A stretch of 64,000 nucleotides of DNA from NCBI RefSeq assembly GCF_000284295.1, contig NC_017093.1, positions 7,688,001 through 7,752,000 of the forward strand. Direction: 5' to 3'. Source of the DNA: Actinoplanes missouriensis 431. Its GTDB lineage: Bacteria > Actinomycetota > Actinomycetes > Mycobacteriales > Micromonosporaceae. The position numbers and the translations under genes were made by a program. Shown here one piece after another: positions 8,170 through 16,731 of the stretch; position 1 is the first letter of the stretch; every line of letters starts with the position of its first letter. Below the pieces are notes generated by a model. It ran no database searches and was not told where the DNA came from. It saw only the letters and a list, made by a program, of their open reading frames with translations.

Positions 8170-9047
8170 CGTGCGCTCCCCTCCGCCTCACGGACCAGCT
8201 TCATGTACGTCTCCTCGAGGCTGCTCGGGCGCACCTCCAGATCATCGATCTCCGCGTCGTGCTGGCGGAACAGCTCCCGGACGAAGGCCGTGGCGTCACC
8301 CGTGGAGTGCACGAACCGCCGGCCGTCGCGGGTCCAGCGGACCTCGGTCTCCCCGGCCACCTCGCGGGCGAGCTCGTCGGCCGACCCGCCGGCGACGATC
8401 CGGCCACCGGCCAGGATCAGGATGCGGTCCGCCAGTTTCTCCGCCTCGTCGAGATCGTGGGTGGTGAGCAGCACCGTCGTCTCCTCCACATCGGTCAGCC
8501 GATGCACGAGGTCGTGGAACTCCCGCCGCGCCTCCGGGTCGAACCCGACCGTCGGCTCGTCGAGGAAGAGCAGCTCCGGCCGCCCGACGATGCCGATCGC
8601 GACGTCCAGCCGGCGCCGCTGGCCGCCGGAGAGCCGGGCGATCCGGGTCCCGGCCGACTCGGTCAGCCCGACCACGTCGAGAAGCTCGTCCACCGGCCAC
8701 GGCCGCTCCCGGTCACCGGAATAGCCCGCGTAGTAGGCGCCGAGATGCCGCAGCAGCTCCCGGACCCGCCACTTGCCGTGGTCGCGCCAGGACTGGAGCA
8801 CCACGCCGAGCCGGGCCCGCCAGGGCTCGTCGCCACGTGCCGGGTCCACGCCCAGAACCCGCACGTCACCCGCCGAGCGCCGCCGGAACCCCTCCAGGAT
8901 CTCGATCGTCGTCGACTTGCCGGCGCCGTTCGGCCCGAGCAGGACCAGCACCTCGCCGCGGCGTGCCGTGAAGTCGACACCCGCCAGGACCTCTTTCGGC
9001 CCGTAACTCATCCGGAGGTCACGCACCTCGATGACCGCGCCTGTCAT
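8166..9047 (-). CDS. ABC transporter ATP-binding protein
   Basis: 293 residues from ATG 9047 (MTGAVIEVRDLRMSYG); GTG 9056 would add three residues. Walker A GPNGAGKST, Q-loop in VVLQSWRDHGKW, signature LSGGQRRRL, Walker B LLFLDEPT and H-loop TTHDLDEAE are all intact. The C-terminal extension (AGETEVRW ... DDLEVRPSSLEETYMKLV) is typical of CcmA/DrrA-type exporter ATPases. First gene of the exporter operon; an inverted repeat that could be its operator lies at 9069-9084. Confidence 0.92.
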   Translation of the reverse strand: MTGAVIEVRDLRMSYGPKEVLAGVDFTARRGEVLVLLGPNGAGKSTTIEILEGFRRRSAGDVRVLGVDPARGDEPWRARLGVVLQSWRDHGKWRVRELLRHLGAYYAGYSGDRERPWPVDELLDVVGLTESAGTRIARLSGGQRRRLDVAIGIVGRPELLFLDEPTVGFDPEARREFHDLVHRLTDVEETTVLLTTHDLDEAEKLADRILILAGGRIVAGGSADELAREVAGETEVRWTRDGRRFVHSTGDATAFVRELFRQHDAEIDDLEVRPSSLEETYMKLVREAEGSAR

Positions 9048-9068
9048 GTCCAGCACACTATCAAAGCC

Positions 9069-9084
9069 GTAGTAGGTGTACTAC
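9069..9084 (-). promoter_or_regulatory. inverted repeat, candidate operator of the ABC exporter operon
   Basis: GTAGTA-GGTG-TACTAC, perfect 6-bp arms, 22 bp upstream of the ATPase ATG. A second inverted repeat, ACGGTA (9109-9114) and TACCGT (9134-9139), lies further toward the divergent gene. GntR-type regulators of ABC exporters use similar sites; which protein binds here is unknown. Confidence 0.45.
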
Positions 9085-9202
9085 ATACCTGAGCAGCTGT
9101 ACTTCATGACGGTACGGGTTCGATCGGCGTACATACCGTGGCGGAACTCATTCGCGCCAAACGGTGATCGTGTTGATCGCCTTGGCTATATACATTGGTG
9201 CG

Positions 9203-10144
9203 ATGGGGATCAAGCAGGTGAGGGCACTCACCACCACGTTGCCCTCGGTCACCTGGATACCCCTCGCCCGAGCGCACGCCGAGCGCGCCGACCAGATGAC
9301 CGCTGACCACCGTGCCCGCCGGGCCGCCGGCGAGAAACACGCCATCGAGGACTTTCTCTACGACTACTACAACACCCGCCCGTCGCTGCTGCGTCGCTGG
9401 CATCCGGGCGTGGGCGCGGGCCTCGCCCCGGCACCCGACGGGGTGGCCGAGCACGCCGGGTGGAAGTTCTACGTCACCCACCCGGACGGCGTGGTGACAC
9501 TCGATCAGGACGCGTTCCTGCACGCCCGCGGCGAGAGCGTGCGCTACATCCACGGCCTGCTCACCGCGACCGCGTCCCGCCCGGTCTTCTCCGGCTGCTT
9601 CGGCCTGCACGAGTGGGCGATGGTCTACCGCGACCCCGACCACCGCCACGAGCTGCCGCTGCGCCTCGGCCAGGCGGAGACCGACAAGGTGGTCGAGCAG
9701 CACACGATCCGCTGCACCCACTTCGACGCGTTCCGCTTCTTCACCCCCGAGGCGGTCGGTCTGAACCGTCTCCAGCCCACCCGGGCCACCCAGGTCGACC
9801 TCGACCAGCCCGGCTGCCTGCACGCCGCGATGGACGTGCACAAGTGGGCGCAGAAACTCGGCCCCGCGGTCCCCGGCGCCCTGGCCCTGGACTGCTTCGC
9901 CCTGGCCGGCGAGATCCGCCTGCTCGACATGCAGGCCAGCCCCTACGACCTGGCCTCCTACGGCCATCCCCCGGTGAAGATCGAGACCCCGGAGGGCAAG
10001 GCGGAGTACGTCGCCCGCCAGCGCGAACTTGCCCGCCGCGCCGCGGGCCTGCGCAGCCGCCTCATCCGCGTCTGCGAGGAACTCCTCGGCCCCGACGCCT
10101 CCGCCCAGAACCGCGAGGCCGTCGCGCCCTTCAACCAGCGATAA
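9203..10144 (+). CDS. protein of the actinobacterial '3-methyladenine DNA glycosylase' family, function unproven
   Basis: 313 residues from ATG 9203. A TACATT hexamer at -12 to -7 of this ATG suggests a leaderless transcript; the upstream GTG 9164 would add a hydrophobic stretch not expected in the family. Recognisable segments: GEKHAIEDFLYDYYNTRPSLLRRWHPG, GCFGLHEWAMVYR, RCTHFDAFRFFTP, ARELPRATQ-like LQPTRATQVDLDQPGCLHA and the C-terminal LASYGHPPVKIET. I recall such proteins being annotated as 3-methyladenine DNA glycosylases, but no HhH or AAG motif is visible, so that name may be wrong. Divergent from the exporter operon. Confidence 0.65.
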   Translation: MGIKQVRALTTTLPSVTWIPLARAHAERADQMTADHRARRAAGEKHAIEDFLYDYYNTRPSLLRRWHPGVGAGLAPAPDGVAEHAGWKFYVTHPDGVVTLDQDAFLHARGESVRYIHGLLTATASRPVFSGCFGLHEWAMVYRDPDHRHELPLRLGQAETDKVVEQHTIRCTHFDAFRFFTPEAVGLNRLQPTRATQVDLDQPGCLHAAMDVHKWAQKLGPAVPGALALDCFALAGEIRLLDMQASPYDLASYGHPPVKIETPEGKAEYVARQRELARRAAGLRSRLIRVCEELLGPDASAQNREAVAPFNQR

Positions 10145-10260
10145 ACCAGGGGGTACGCGCTCCACCTCCCTCGCCGACCCGAGCCGTCCCCCGGCGATCC
10201 GGGGCGACCCTCTGCAGCGCAAGGCCGTAACGCCCCTCTCGCGTCAGGTGCCCACCACGC

Positions 10261-10686
10261 TCAGTCGAGCTCGCCGCGGCGGCCCTTCTTCACCTGGCCG
10301 CGGCGTTTCTTCTCGGCTATGCGGCGCTCGACGGCGCCGCGCGACGGCCTGGTGGCGCGGCGCTGGCGGGGTGGCGCGGCGATCGCTCCCGCGATCAGGC
10401 CGGACAGCCGGGCCGCGGCGGCCTCACGGTTGCGCAGCTGGGAACGGTGCTCGGAGGCGGTGATCGTCAGCACACCGTTGACGAGGCGGTTGCCGAGGCG
10501 GTCGGCGGCGCGCTCCTTCAGGACCGGGGGCAGCAGGTCGCTGCCGAGCACGTCCCACGACAGCTCGACCCTCGAATCGGTGGTGTTGACGCCCTGGCCA
10601 CCGGGGCCGCTCGCGCGGGAGAAACGCCACGAGAGCTCGGCCGCCGGGATGGTCAGGCGGTCGTTCACCCGGATGTCCTCCAGCAC
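10261..10686 (-). CDS. arfB: peptidyl-tRNA hydrolase ArfB-like ribosome-rescue factor
   Basis: 141 residues from GTG 10686 (MLEDIRVNDRLTIPAAEL). Contains the release-factor motif SGPGGQGVNTTDSRVEL; GGQ places a water for peptidyl-tRNA hydrolysis. The C-terminus is the basic tail (AEKKRRGQVKKGRRG) that in ArfB/YaeJ enters the empty mRNA channel. Length matches the family (about 140). There is no codon-recognition domain, so it is not a canonical RF. Divergent from the M16 peptidase gene with a short shared promoter region. Confidence 0.88.
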   Translation of the reverse strand: MLEDIRVNDRLTIPAAELSWRFSRASGPGGQGVNTTDSRVELSWDVLGSDLLPPVLKERAADRLGNRLVNGVLTITASEHRSQLRNREAAAARLSGLIAGAIAAPPRQRRATRPSRGAVERRIAEKKRRGQVKKGRRGELD

Positions 10687-10762
10687 GCGCCAAGCATTCC
10701 ACCCTTCACGATCATGCGCCACGCGGTTATCGGCGGCTCTCCGGCAGTGCAAGATTGGTGGG

Positions 10763-12085
10763 GTGACGTCACCAACCGCACCGGTCGCCACGACCGGGTA
10801 TCCGTGGCCCATCGAAACAACGCGGCTCGCGAACGGCCTCCGGGTCGTCGTGAGCGAGGACCGGACCGCCCCGGTCGTCTGCGTCAACCTCTGGTACGAC
10901 GTCGGCTCACGGCATGAACCGGCCGGTCAGACCGGGTTCGCACACCTCTTCGAGCACCTGATGTTCGAGGGTTCGCAGCACGTGAAGAAGACCGAGCACA
11001 TGAAGCTGGTGCAGGGCAACGGCGGCTCGCTGAACGCCACCACCAACCCGGACCGGACGAACTACTTCGAGACCATGCCGTCGGAGCACCTCGAGCTGGC
11101 GCTCTGGCTGGAGGCGGACCGGATGGGCGGGCTGGTCCCGGCGCTCACCCAGGAGACGCTGGACAACCAGCGCGAGGTGGTGAAGAACGAGCGCCGGCAG
11201 CGGTACGAGAACGTGCCGTACGGCGACGCCTGGCTGCGCCTGCTCCCGCTGCTCTACCCGCAGGGCCACCCGTACCACCACGCCACGATCGGGTCGATGG
11301 AGGACCTGAACGCGGCTGCCCTGGAAACCTTCCAGGCGTTCCACCAGCAGTATTACGCGCCGAACAACTGTGTGCTCACGGTCGTCGGCGACACCACGCC
11401 GGCGGAGGTGTTCGCGCTGGCCGAGAAGTACTTCGGCGCGATCGCGGCGGTGCCGGACATCCCGCCCGCCCCGGACGGCAGCCTGCCCGCCCCGGCGACC
11501 GAGCCGGCCGTCGAGACGGTGACCGCCGACGTGCCCGCGCCGCGGCTCTACCTGTCGCACCGCACCTACCCGTTCGGCACGGCCGGCTACGACACGGTCA
11601 CCGTGCTCGCGACGGTGCTCGGCAGCGGCCGGGGCAGCCGGCTCTACCAGCGGCTCGCGGACGGCGCCCGGATCGCCCAGCCCGACTACATCGGGTCGTA
11701 CGGCGTCGACCTCGCGCACGCGCCCGCCCCGCTGATCGTCACGGCGACCGCGAAGGACGGCGTGCCGGTGGAGACGCTGGAGGCGGGTCTCGCCGAGGTG
11801 ATGCAGAGCCTGATCGACGAGCCGGTCACCGACGACGAGCTGAACCGGGCGAAGGCGCTGCTCACCACGGCCTGGTGGCGCCAGGTCTCCACGGTCGGCG
11901 GCCGCGCCGACACGCTCGGCCGGTACGCCACCCAGTTCGGTGACCCGGCCGCCGCCGCGGACCGCCTGGCCGGATGGCTCGCGGTGACCGCCGAGGACAT
12001 CGCGGCCGCCGCCGCCGAGACCCTGCGTCCCGAGTCCCGCGTCACCCTTACCTACATCCCCGAAGCGAAGGGTGAGCAGGCATGA
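10763..12085 (+). CDS. M16 zinc metallopeptidase, catalytic subunit
   Basis: 440 residues. GTG 10763 has AAGATT at -12 to -7 and a weak TTATCG 18 bp upstream, suggesting a leaderless start. The inverted zinc motif HLFEH (in GFAHLFEHLMFEG) is intact, and the downstream glutamate is probably in ETLDNQREVVKNERRQ. Two M16 half-domains follow. The stop overlaps the next M16 gene by 4 bp. With that inactive partner it should form a bacterial heterodimeric insulinase-type peptidase. No signal peptide, so probably cytoplasmic. Confidence 0.92.
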   Translation: MTSPTAPVATTGYPWPIETTRLANGLRVVVSEDRTAPVVCVNLWYDVGSRHEPAGQTGFAHLFEHLMFEGSQHVKKTEHMKLVQGNGGSLNATTNPDRTNYFETMPSEHLELALWLEADRMGGLVPALTQETLDNQREVVKNERRQRYENVPYGDAWLRLLPLLYPQGHPYHHATIGSMEDLNAAALETFQAFHQQYYAPNNCVLTVVGDTTPAEVFALAEKYFGAIAAVPDIPPAPDGSLPAPATEPAVETVTADVPAPRLYLSHRTYPFGTAGYDTVTVLATVLGSGRGSRLYQRLADGARIAQPDYIGSYGVDLAHAPAPLIVTATAKDGVPVETLEAGLAEVMQSLIDEPVTDDELNRAKALLTTAWWRQVSTVGGRADTLGRYATQFGDPAAAADRLAGWLAVTAEDIAAAAAETLRPESRVTLTYIPEAKGEQA

Positions 12086-13410
12086 CACTCATCACCGAAC
12101 GGCCCCTGCCGGGGACGGCCCGGCCGTACACGTTCCCGCAGATCCGACGGGCCGGCAACGTGATCGCCGCGCACCTGCCCGGCCAGATCCTGGCCAGCGC
12201 GGTCCTGCTGCTCGACGCCAGCGCCGCCCGGGAGACCGAGGGCCGCGAGGGCACCGCCACGGTGCTCGCCAAGTCGCTGGAGGAGGGCACGAAGAAGCGC
12301 GACTCGGCGGCGTACGCGCTGGCCCTGGAAGGTCTGGGCGCCGAGCTCTCCCCGTCGGTCGACTGGGACACGTTCCGGGTGGGTGTCTCGGCGCCCGCGC
12401 CCATGCTGGCCGACGCCGTGCGCCTGGCCGCCGAGGCCGCCCGCACCCCGCGGCTGGACCCGTCGGACGTCGCCCGGGTGCGCGACGACGAGGTGACCGC
12501 CCTGCGGATGGACTGGGCCCAGCCGGGTCCGCGGGCCGACGCGGCGCTGCGCAGGGACCTGTTCGCGGCGGACGGGCGCTACTCCCGGCCGCTGCACGGC
12601 GACCCGGCGAGCGTCGCCGCGGTGACCGTGGAGGACGTGCTCGCCTTCCACGAGGCGTGGATGCTGCGGCCGGGTGTGCTGCTGGTCGCCGGTGACCTGG
12701 ACGCGCTGAACCTGGACGCGCTGGCCGAGGCCGCGTTCGCCGGCACGTCCGGTGACCCGCTGACCCCGGAGGGCCCGCTCGGCGTGCCGGTCCGGCAGGG
12801 CCGCCGGACGATCCTGGTGGACCGGCCCGGCTCGGTGCAGTCGACGCTGCGGATCGGGCACCGCGCCCCGGAGCGGGCGACGCCCGACTACGTGGCGATG
12901 ACCCTCGCGGCGACGGTGCTGGGCGGCGCGTTCACGTCCCGGCTGAACCACCTGATCCGCGAGGTGAAGGGCTACACGTACGGCATTCGCGGCTCGTACG
13001 GGATGACCCGCCGCGCCGGCCGTTTCGAGGTGGCCGCCGGCGTGCAGACCGCGGTCACCGGGCCGGCCGTCGCGGACACGCTCGGCGAGATCCGCCGGAC
13101 CCAGAACGAGGGTGTCACCGAGGCGGAGCTGGAGGTGGCCCGGTCGTGGCGGGCCGGCCAGCTCTCGGTGGAGATGCAGACGCCCGGCGCGATCGCCGGG
13201 GCGCTCTCCACGCTGGTGGTGCACGGGCTGCCGGACGACTACTACGAGACGCTGCGCCGGGAGTACCTGGAGGCGACCGTCGAGCAGGTGTCCGAGGCGG
13301 CCGCCCGGCATCTGTCGGTGGACGGGCTGACGCTCGTGGTGGAGGGTGACGCGGCCGTCATCCGGGATGATCTGGCCGAGTTCGGCGAGCTGGTCGACAG
13401 CGAGATCTGA
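12082..13410 (+). CDS. M16 peptidase-like protein, non-catalytic subunit
   Basis: 442 residues, same two-domain M16 fold as its upstream neighbour, but the zinc site is gone: where the partner has AHLFEHLMFEG this protein has ATVLAKSLEEG. The conserved substrate-side RxxY region is recognisable (TSRLNHLIREVKGYTYGIRGSY). In bacterial M16B pairs this subunit typically supplies the substrate-binding Arg/Tyr. Translationally coupled (ATGA overlap) and of near-equal length, as expected for a 1:1 complex. Confidence 0.9.
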   Translation: MTLITERPLPGTARPYTFPQIRRAGNVIAAHLPGQILASAVLLLDASAARETEGREGTATVLAKSLEEGTKKRDSAAYALALEGLGAELSPSVDWDTFRVGVSAPAPMLADAVRLAAEAARTPRLDPSDVARVRDDEVTALRMDWAQPGPRADAALRRDLFAADGRYSRPLHGDPASVAAVTVEDVLAFHEAWMLRPGVLLVAGDLDALNLDALAEAAFAGTSGDPLTPEGPLGVPVRQGRRTILVDRPGSVQSTLRIGHRAPERATPDYVAMTLAATVLGGAFTSRLNHLIREVKGYTYGIRGSYGMTRRAGRFEVAAGVQTAVTGPAVADTLGEIRRTQNEGVTEAELEVARSWRAGQLSVEMQTPGAIAGALSTLVVHGLPDDYYETLRREYLEATVEQVSEAAARHLSVDGLTLVVEGDAAVIRDDLAEFGELVDSEI

Positions 13411-13463
13411 GACGGGTGGCCGTCAGGGCGCTCCCCTGGCGGCCTCCCGCTAACGTCACCGCC

Positions 13464-14471
13464 ATGACGATCACCGACGCGCCTGCCGAGACGCGCCCGG
13501 CCCATCGGCCGCGGATCACCCGCACCCTCATGATCTGGCTGCTGGTGATCCCGGCCGTGGTCTGGTTCGTCATCCGGGCCTTCGGGCTGGAGAGCGGCCG
13601 GATGATCCAGGGCATCGCCTTCACCCCGTACGTCGCTGCCTGGTCCTTGATCCCCGCCCTGCTGGCGCTTCTGGCCCGGCGGTGGGGCGCCGCGGCCGTG
13701 GCCGTGCTGACCGCTTTCGGTCTGGCGATGGGCGTCGTGCCGCGCGCGCTGCCGAACCTCGACCGGGGACCCGCGGACGGGGTGACGCTGACCGTGATGA
13801 CGGCGAATCTGCTGTTCGGCGGCGCGGACCCGGCCGATGTGGTGCGGCTGGTCCGGGAGAACGACGTCGCGGTCCTTGCCGTGCAGGAGTTCACCGAGCC
13901 GGCCCGGGACGGTCTGCGCGCGGCCGGCCTGGACGAGCTGCTGCCCCACCACTCGTTCGCGGCGGAAGCGGGCGCGAGCGGCTCCGGCCTGTACTCCCGT
14001 TATCCGGTCAGCGATCCGGGTGCGCGCCGCAACAACGGCGGCTGGCGCTTCTTGCAGGCGTACGCGACCGTCCAGGTCCCCGGTGCCACGCCGGTGCTCG
14101 CCGAGTCGGCGCACCCGCTCGCGCCGGCGGTGCCGAACACGTTCGACGGGTGGCGCAGCGACCTGGCCGAGCAGCCGGCGGCGGATCCGGACGGGACACC
14201 GCGGATCCTGCTCGGGGACTTCAACTCGACGCTCGATCACAAGCCGCTGCGTGACCTGATCAAGACGGGTTACCGGGACGCTGCGGAGACCACGGGCGAG
14301 GGGCTGATCGGGACCTGGGGGCCGTACGACGGGGACCTGATCCCGCCGGTCACGATCGATCACGTGCTGGTCGACGAGCGGATCGGCGTAAACGACATTT
14401 CCGTTTTCAACGTGAAAAATTCGGACCATCGCGCCGTGATCGCGGCCCTCACTCTCCCGGAGGCGAAATGA
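13464..14471 (+). CDS. membrane-anchored endonuclease/exonuclease/phosphatase family protein
   Basis: 335 residues from ATG 13464. Three hydrophobic segments (about residues 22-38, 50-70 and 74-90) precede the catalytic domain. EEP motifs follow in order: TVMTANLLFGG, VLAVQEF (metal Glu), LLGDFNSTLDH, TIDHVLV and KNSDHRAVIA (final Asp-His). The catalytic part should lie outside the membrane. Family members cleave phosphodiesters in nucleic acids or phospholipids; the substrate is unknown. The stop overlaps the GNAT gene by 4 bp. Confidence 0.85.
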   Translation: MTITDAPAETRPAHRPRITRTLMIWLLVIPAVVWFVIRAFGLESGRMIQGIAFTPYVAAWSLIPALLALLARRWGAAAVAVLTAFGLAMGVVPRALPNLDRGPADGVTLTVMTANLLFGGADPADVVRLVRENDVAVLAVQEFTEPARDGLRAAGLDELLPHHSFAAEAGASGSGLYSRYPVSDPGARRNNGGWRFLQAYATVQVPGATPVLAESAHPLAPAVPNTFDGWRSDLAEQPAADPDGTPRILLGDFNSTLDHKPLRDLIKTGYRDAAETTGEGLIGTWGPYDGDLIPPVTIDHVLVDERIGVNDISVFNVKNSDHRAVIAALTLPEAK

Positions 14472-14977
14472 TCAGGCTGGTCACGCCGGACGACGCCGGC
14501 GTTCTCGCAGCCCTGCTCACCGCGAACCGCGCGTACCTGGCGCCATGGGATCCGATTCGCGAGGACAGCTTCTACACCGAGGCCGGCCAGCGGGAGAAGA
14601 TCGTGGACCTTCTGGGGGCCGGCACCGCGTTCCCCTACGTGATCATCGAGGACGGCGAGATCGTCGGCCGGGTCAACCTGAACAACGTGGTGCTCGGCAC
14701 GTTCCTCTCGGCGAGCCTCGGTTACTGGGTGGCGGAGAGCGCGGCCGGCCGCGGGGTGGCGACCCGCGCCGTCGCCGACGTCGTCGACCGTGCGTTCACC
14801 GAGCACGGCCTGCACCGGGTGGAAGCCGGGACGCTGACCCACAACGTACGGTCGCAGCGGGTCCTGGAACGCAACGGCTTCACCCGGTTCGGCCTGGCCC
14901 CGCGCTACCTGAAGATCGCCGGCGAGTGGCAGGACCACATCCTGTTCCAGAAACTCAACGAGCCAGACCGTAGGTGA
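14468..14977 (+). CDS. GNAT acetyltransferase, RimJ/RimL-like
   Basis: 169 residues. The layout matches ribosomal-protein N-acetyltransferases: MIRLVTPDDAGVLAALLTANRAYLAPWDP, VGRVNLNNVVLGTFLSASLGYWV, acetyl-CoA loop AAGRGVATRAV, then VEAGTLTHNVRSQRVLERNGFTRFG and a C-terminal KIAGEWQDHILFQ. Coupled to the upstream EEP gene. Its last 23 bp overlap the 3' end of the convergent cimA gene. Confidence 0.88.
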   Translation: MIRLVTPDDAGVLAALLTANRAYLAPWDPIREDSFYTEAGQREKIVDLLGAGTAFPYVIIEDGEIVGRVNLNNVVLGTFLSASLGYWVAESAAGRGVATRAVADVVDRAFTEHGLHRVEAGTLTHNVRSQRVLERNGFTRFGLAPRYLKIAGEWQDHILFQKLNEPDRR

Positions 14978-16526
14978 GGGCGTCGACAAGCGCGGTCCAC
15001 GAGGCGTCGACGATGTTCTCGTGGACGCCCACGGTGGTCCACTCGCCACGGCTGTCGCTGGTCTCCAGCAGCACCCGGGTGATCGCGTTGGTGCCGTGGC
15101 TGCCCTCCAGGATCCGCACCTTGAAGTCGGTCAGCTCGAACGTCTTGAGCTGCGGGTAGTTGTTCGACAGCGCGGTGCGCAGCGCCTCGTCGAGCGCGTT
15201 GACCGGGCCGTTGCCCTCGGCGGTCGCGATGATCCGCTCGCCCTCGACGCGTACCTTCACTGTCGCCTCGGAGATCACCTTGCCGTCCTCGCGGTGCTCG
15301 ACCAGCACCCGGTAGCTCTCCAGCTCGAACGGCTTCGGCACCTCGGCGCCCGGCAGCTCGCTGCGGACCAGCAGCTCGAACGACGCGTCCGCGGCCTCGA
15401 ACGACCAGCCGCCGGCCTCCAGCTCCTTGACCTTGTTGGTGACGGCTGTCGTCGTCTCCGGGTGGCCGGCCAGGTCCAGTCCGAGCTCGGCGCTCTTGAG
15501 CTCGATGCTGGCCCGGCCGGCCATCTCCGTCACCAGGATCCGCATGTCGTTGCCGACAACCGCAGGGTCGATGTGGTTGTACAGCAGCGGATCCACCTTG
15601 ATCGCGCTCGCGTGCAACCCCGCCTTGTGGGCGAAGGCGGCGGCCCCGACGTAGGCCTGGTGGGTGTCGGGGGCGATGTTGGCGATCTCGGCGAGCGCGG
15701 CCGAGACCCGCGTCGCCTTCTCCAGGCATCCGTCCGGTAGGACCTTCAGCCCGAGCTTGAGTTGCAGGTTGCTGACCGTGGCGAACAGGTCGGCGTTGCC
15801 GGGGCGCTCGCCGTACCCGTTGGCCGTGCACTGGAAGTGCTTCACGCCCGCCTCGACCGCGGCGACCGTGTTCGCGACCGCGCAGGAGGTGTCGTTCTGG
15901 CAGTGGATGCCGAGCCGGTCAGCGGACACCCCGGTGCGGGAGACCACGTCGTTGACCGCCGCCGTGATCATGGACGGGAGCATGCCGCCGTTCGTGTCGC
16001 ACATGACCACCCGCTCGGCGCCGGCCTCGAAAGCCGCCTTGACCACGCTCGCGGTGTAGGCGGGGTCATGGCGGAACCCGTCGAAGAAGTGCTCGCAGTC
16101 GACGAACGCCCGCCGGCCGTTCGCCACCAGGTGCCGCACGGTGTCCCGGACCATGGCGAGGTTCTCCTCACCGGTGGTGCGCAGCGCCCGCTCGACGTGC
16201 CGGATGTCCGACTTGGCGACCACACAGACGACCGGCGTCTCGGCGTCCAGCAGCGCCTTGACCTGCGGGTCCTCGGCCACGTCGACGCCCGCCTTGCGGG
16301 TCGAGCCGAACGCGACGAGCACCGCGTGCTTGAGGTCGAGCTCGGTCTTGGCGCGCTCGAAGAACTCGGTGTCCTTGGGCATCGCGCCCGGCCAGCCGCC
16401 CTCGATGAACCCCACGCCGAATTCGTCCAGCAGGCGCGCGACCGCGAGCTTGTCGGCGACCGTGTAGCTGATTCCCTCGCGCTGCCCGCCGTCGCGCAAC
16501 GTCGTGTCGAACACCTGGTAGTCCAT
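14955..16526 (-). CDS. cimA: citramalate synthase
   Basis: 523 residues. Condenses pyruvate and acetyl-CoA to (R)-citramalate (EC 2.3.3.21), the first step of threonine-independent isoleucine synthesis. HMGL-like TIM barrel: FDTTLRDGGQREGISYT (metal Asp), GFIEGGWPGAMPKD, VMCDTNGGMLP, HCQNDTSCAVANTVAAVEAG. The C-terminal third (IELKSAELG ... DFKVRILEGSHGTNAITRVLLETSD) is a LeuA-type regulatory domain, usually for isoleucine feedback. Long form (about 520) rather than the shorter homocitrate synthases; 2-isopropylmalate synthase is the main alternative. Preceded by a leader-peptide attenuator. Confidence 0.92.
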   Translation of the reverse strand: MDYQVFDTTLRDGGQREGISYTVADKLAVARLLDEFGVGFIEGGWPGAMPKDTEFFERAKTELDLKHAVLVAFGSTRKAGVDVAEDPQVKALLDAETPVVCVVAKSDIRHVERALRTTGEENLAMVRDTVRHLVANGRRAFVDCEHFFDGFRHDPAYTASVVKAAFEAGAERVVMCDTNGGMLPSMITAAVNDVVSRTGVSADRLGIHCQNDTSCAVANTVAAVEAGVKHFQCTANGYGERPGNADLFATVSNLQLKLGLKVLPDGCLEKATRVSAALAEIANIAPDTHQAYVGAAAFAHKAGLHASAIKVDPLLYNHIDPAVVGNDMRILVTEMAGRASIELKSAELGLDLAGHPETTTAVTNKVKELEAGGWSFEAADASFELLVRSELPGAEVPKPFELESYRVLVEHREDGKVISEATVKVRVEGERIIATAEGNGPVNALDEALRTALSNNYPQLKTFELTDFKVRILEGSHGTNAITRVLLETSDSRGEWTTVGVHENIVDASWTALVDALTYGLAR

Positions 16527-16561
16527 CGGGGAAGTCCTCTCGGTTGGTCACCCACCACAAC

Positions 16562-16591
16562 AAAAAGACCCCCCGCGGATGCGGGAGGTCT
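16562..16591 (-). terminator. attenuator terminator in the cimA leader
   Basis: RNA stem AGACCTCCCGC / GCGGGGGGTCT (11 bp, one U-G pair), loop ATCC, followed by TTTTTG: a textbook Rho-independent terminator 36 bases before the cimA start and 20 bases after the leader-peptide stop. A second hairpin (arms 16592-16604 and 16619-16630) abuts it and covers the end of the leader reading frame, as expected for ribosome-controlled termination. Confidence 0.85.
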
Positions 16592-16611
16592 GCGCGTCGG
16601 GCTGGACAGTG

Positions 16612-16674
16612 TCAGCAGCAGCCGGCGCGCTGGGTGCGAATAATCAGCACGGAGTGGGTCACGAGATGAAGCAT
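16612..16674 (-). CDS. cimA leader peptide (20 residues)
   Basis: Short frame from ATG 16674 ending TGC TGC TGA: 20 residues that include Leu-Ile-Ile (CTG ATT ATT; ATT is rare in this GC-rich genome) and finish RTQRAGCC. It stands directly before the cimA attenuator. The ATG is preceded by GGTTAG, as in the ilvB leader, which suggests a leaderless mRNA. Translation may sense charged tRNA-Ile, fitting cimA, or tRNA-Cys, as in known polycysteine leader peptides of actinobacteria. Too short for most gene callers. A start at GTG 16662 is also possible. Confidence 0.65.
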   Translation of the reverse strand: MLHLVTHSVLIIRTQRAGCC

Positions 16675-16731
16675 GCCACTAACCGGGTTCGTGGGAAGCG
16701 CCGTTCCACTTTTCGAGACTAAGTTGGTCGC

